Translations under genes and position numbers: made by a program
Source of the DNA: Bacillota bacterium
GTDB lineage: Bacteria > Bacillota > Dethiobacteria > DTU022
Direction: 5' to 3'
DNA: 16,634 nt
Assembly (NCBI GenBank): GCA_012727685.1
Contig: JAAYGO010000041.1
Span: forward strand, 1 to 16,634
The notes under the pieces: model-generated
Database searches by the model: none
Told to the model about the DNA's origin: nothing
What the model saw: the letters and a program-made list of their open reading frames with translations, nothing else
Shown: one piece after another, positions 14,893-16,634 of the stretch
How positions within the stretch are numbered: position 1 is the stretch's first letter
Layout: each line of letters opens with the position of its first letter

Positions 14893-15049
14893 ATACGAAA
14901 GAGTACTTTTACGCCGGGAACGGCGGTAATCCGTGAATCGATCGCAGCGCTCCGGCGGCGGGGCGTGGAATATACGGTGGGTTCCATCAGTCCGTGAGAA
15001 TTTCCCGCAAGGGCTGGCGCTGCTGGAAGAGTTTATCGTTGAAAGATAA
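14893..15049 (+). pseudogene. Frameshifted C-terminal remnant of an unidentified gene
   Basis: In the 327-base gap after the hydrolase, one frame (14893-14997) reads TPGTAVIRESIAALRRRG then VEYTVGSISP and stops. The next frame (from about 14996 to the stop at 15047-15049) continues as ENFPQGLALLEEFIVER. Together they look like the last 50 residues of an alpha/beta protein with a +1 frameshift at about 14995. No start, ribosome site or upstream part remains. I do not recognise the family. The rest of the gap (14787-14892) is AT-rich with nothing I can name. Confidence 0.4.
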
Positions 15050-15065
15050 GCCGGTCGCGGCAGGT

Positions 15066-15114
15066 GGGACAGGAGTGGGACAGGAGAACCGTCCCCGTGT
15101 CCCTCCTGTGTCCC
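15066..15114. repeat. REP-like intergenic palindrome (GGGACAGGAG type)
   Basis: GGGACAGGAG (15066-15075) pairs with CTCCTGTGTCCC (15103-15114) with one bulged base. A nested GGGAC (15077-15081) pairs with GTCCC (15091-15095). The direct repeat TGGGACAGGAG occurs twice in a row (15065-15075 and 15076-15086). Similar 'gggacggttct...gtccc' elements recur in intergenic regions of many Firmicutes, in some genomes linked to REP-associated Y1 transposases. The palindrome ends right at the stop codon of the DUF3231 gene. No transposase is present here. Confidence 0.6.
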
Positions 15115-16016
15115 TAGGGGCCGTACGTGGGTATCGGGCTAAACCAGCCTTTAAGTTTGCCGAACTTGATTAAGTTATCGATGAAGTTAAGTTCCTCGAT
15201 CAGAAACTGTTTAAACAAATCTCTAATGCGGTTATTGACTACCGCTTCCTTATAGGCCTGCGCGTGCATGATGGCCGCTCCCTGCAGAGCGTTCGCCAGT
15301 ATCCTGTACATGTAATCGTCGCTCAGGATTTCGGTATTGGTAGGGGTAAGCGAAATTTTTGAGGGTTTTCTGGGCAGAGGAAGGCCGAAATGCCGGATCT
15401 CTTTTTCCAGTAACTGAGCTTGTTTCTGGAGAATCTTTATGCCCGTGCCCAAAATGGCTTTGAAATCCAGGTCATGGACAATGCCGTGAAAAATCTCCGT
15501 GGTTTTTATATTGTCATAGCGCAGGGTCAGCTGATCCCACAAATTGGTCGCCTCGGGCAGCCCAAGCTTTTCATCGACCTCATAAGGGATGTGTTGATAC
15601 AGGGGGGGTGTGCTCAACCAGCCTTTGAGCGTCAGGTAATTGATCATCGTGTTTAATTCGTCGATCGTTTTCAGCGCCATTTTTTTAAACGTCGCTCGCA
15701 GGGCGTCATTGGTGGTCGACGATCGCAGCACCCGGGACAGGTTTTCAATGTGTTCCTGCAAATAAAGAAAAATGTCCAGGGCGATAAATTCATCGGTTAT
15801 ATACTTCTCCCCTCCAGTAAAAGAACTAAAACTCCTGCTTTGATCGGGGGACTTTACGGAGAATTTTATCATCATGTCTTCCAGAATGGCGATGTTATCT
15901 TTGAGGGATTTAAGGCTTCTTTTGAGGATCATCACCAGATCCGCGTCATGGGCGAGGTTCTTCCAGGTTTGCAGCCGTTCTACCGCCAAGTACTTTGAAT
16001 TCAAAACATCCCACAA
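15114..16016 (-). CDS. DUF3231 family protein, two tandem domains, start codon unclear
   Basis: A 300-residue all-helical protein made of two tandem DUF3231 units, a ferritin/CotF-like family frequent in spore formers and of unknown role. Unit 1 opens LWDVLNSKYLAVERLQ and ends KGWLSTPPLY (131-140). Unit 2 opens NLWDQLTLRYDNI (158-170), contains EKEIRHFGLPLPRKP and NRIRDLFKQFLIEELNFIDN, and ends KGWFSPIPTY (289-298). The coordinate 16016 is only a TTG with no ribosome site. The frame stays open upstream to a TAA at about 16137 and reads YDQKREAAAILNIREAFN, which fits the family, but contains no ATG, GTG or TTG. The real start is thus hidden: lost, frameshifted or non-standard. The gene lies downstream of the small membrane protein on the same strand, and the REP-like palindrome abuts its stop. 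Confidence 0.75.
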   Translation of the reverse strand: MWDVLNSKYLAVERLQTWKNLAHDADLVMILKRSLKSLKDNIAILEDMMIKFSVKSPDQSRSFSSFTGGEKYITDEFIALDIFLYLQEHIENLSRVLRSSTTNDALRATFKKMALKTIDELNTMINYLTLKGWLSTPPLYQHIPYEVDEKLGLPEATNLWDQLTLRYDNIKTTEIFHGIVHDLDFKAILGTGIKILQKQAQLLEKEIRHFGLPLPRKPSKISLTPTNTEILSDDYMYRILANALQGAAIMHAQAYKEAVVNNRIRDLFKQFLIEELNFIDNLIKFGKLKGWFSPIPTYGP

Positions 16017-16083
16017 GTTGAAGGCTTCTCTGATGTTAAGGATTGCTGCCGCTTCTCGCTTTTGGTCGTAAACACTACGGACA

Positions 16084-16155
16084 AAACCCCTTTGTGTGGA
16101 GGCTGTTGTCTTTACTTTTTCCTCTTTACACGGAAAATATTAAACAAAGGGGTTT
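16084..16155. repeat. Perfect 12-bp inverted repeat flanking 48 bases
   Basis: AAACCCCTTTGT (16084-16095) and ACAAAGGGGTTT (16144-16155) are exact reverse complements. On the plus strand the second arm is followed by CATTTTTTA, which makes a terminator-like end. It lies between the small membrane gene and the DUF3231 gene, exactly where the latter's start should be. It could be a long-loop hairpin or the ends of a tiny mobile element of about 72 bases. Confidence 0.55.
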
Positions 16156-16161
16156 CATTTT

Positions 16162-16359
16162 TTAATCGCCGGTTTCAGCCGCTTTTTTTACGGCGGGCGC
16201 GCTGATCCCCAGGTTGGCGATCAGGAAGGCCAGGACAGCCAGGAAGGCTCCCCCCAAAAACGCTCCCCGGTAACCGGTAATGCCTTCTTTCACTTCGTAG
16301 TGCTTTCTCTGCCTTGAAGAAGGTCCAGGGGCAAAAAAATCTTCCAGGTAAATGATCAT
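16162..16359 (-). CDS. Small single-helix membrane protein
   Basis: A 65-residue protein beginning MIIYLEDFFAPGPSSRQRKH, then a charged stretch, then one hydrophobic helix GAFLGGAFLAVLAFLIANLG (about 32-51), and a short polar tail AVKKAAETGD. AAGGAGGG lies five to six bases upstream of ATG, the best ribosome site in this part of the window, and a near-consensus promoter sits about 90 bases upstream, so expression is likely. A 16-codon reading frame (ATG at about 16407) overlaps its start by ATGA. I do not recognise the family. It is followed on the same strand by the DUF3231 gene. Confidence 0.65.
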   Translation of the reverse strand: MIIYLEDFFAPGPSSRQRKHYEVKEGITGYRGAFLGGAFLAVLAFLIANLGISAPAVKKAAETGD

Positions 16360-16456
16360 GTTGTCCCTCCTTCACATTTCCTGAATAACCGTGCACATTC
16401 CTTCATCTATATCTTCATACTCTCCAAAAGATAGGAATTTGCTTTTGCCTGGAGCA

Positions 16457-16486
16457 ATTATAGTAATTTTCTGTTATGGGTGTCAA
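16457..16486 (-). promoter_or_regulatory. Near-perfect sigma-A promoter for the small membrane protein
   Basis: On the minus strand TTGACA (plus 16481-16486) and TATAAT (plus 16457-16462) match both consensus boxes exactly, with an 18-base spacer. Transcription would start near 16450 and run through the small membrane protein and probably DUF3231. In the remaining 148 bases to the window end (16487-16634) I see no gene I can support. Confidence 0.78.
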
Positions 16487-16634
16487 CCCAATATTTATCC
16501 ACGAGCCACCTTGGCTTACATAATATGTCATGAGCACAGCTTGGATTCCCTGTTTGAAACAACCAAAGACAGGTCATACTACCCAAACCCACAAAGGCGT
16601 GAAATTGATCCCGGTTTTTGGACATAAAAGTCCC

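Noticed and set aside
14328..14987. 219-codon minus-strand frame over the hydrolase and its downstream gap
   Set aside because: Two thirds of it is antisense to the hydrolase and the rest has no family resemblance or ribosome site.
16391..16627. 78-codon plus-strand frame at the window end
   Set aside because: It has no ribosome site and no family resemblance, and it runs antisense through a perfect minus-strand promoter.

Overview
The window reads like chromosomal DNA of a spore-forming, strictly anaerobic Gram-positive bacterium (Firmicutes/Clostridia). A relative of the Peptococcaceae (Pelotomaculum/Desulfotomaculum-like) is my best guess. The basis is the moderately GC-rich coding DNA, strong sigma-A type promoters, purine-rich Shine-Dalgarno sites, the clostridial FeoB variant, a DUF169 protein typical of anaerobes, a two-domain DUF3231 protein of the kind found in spore formers, and a GGGACAGGAG-type intergenic palindrome. 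This is inference from gene style; no ribosomal RNA is present.

Layout: (1) 1-248, minus: the 5' end of a MATE efflux transporter with a near-consensus promoter. (2) 390-4729, minus: a carAB operon for carbamoyl phosphate synthase, ATGA-type overlap, with its own promoter. CarA has glycine where the glutaminase nucleophile cysteine should be. (3) 4916-5806, plus: a divergent gene for a GatB-like protein that stops after the catalytic domain. It converges on and overlaps a dicarboxylate/amino acid:cation symporter (5772-7157, minus). (4) 7327-9347: a DUF169 gene and a divergent AraC-type regulator broken by a +1 frameshift. (5) 9348-9774: a decayed stretch with coding-like fragments. (6) 9775-9850: tRNA-Arg(UCU) with its promoter, then a type I signal peptidase. 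(7) 10509-13664: a MntR-like metal regulator divergent from feoA-feoB, with a MntR-like box between them. (8) 13962-14786: an alpha/beta hydrolase. (9) 14787-16634: a frameshifted gene end, a REP-like palindrome, a DUF3231 gene with no visible normal start, a 12-bp inverted repeat, a small one-helix membrane protein and its strong promoter.

How the genes may work together: CarAB makes carbamoyl phosphate for pyrimidine and arginine synthesis. With the CarA nucleophile lost, the enzyme should depend on free ammonia. The divergent solo GatB-like protein is also an amidotransferase relative that has lost its tRNA-binding part, and the next gene is a probable glutamate/aspartate/dicarboxylate carrier. 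That neighbourhood is the most unusual thing here, although a functional link is only a hypothesis. The MntR-FeoAB block looks like a metal-responsive ferrous iron (or manganese) uptake locus. The rest is ordinary housekeeping or slow gene decay.
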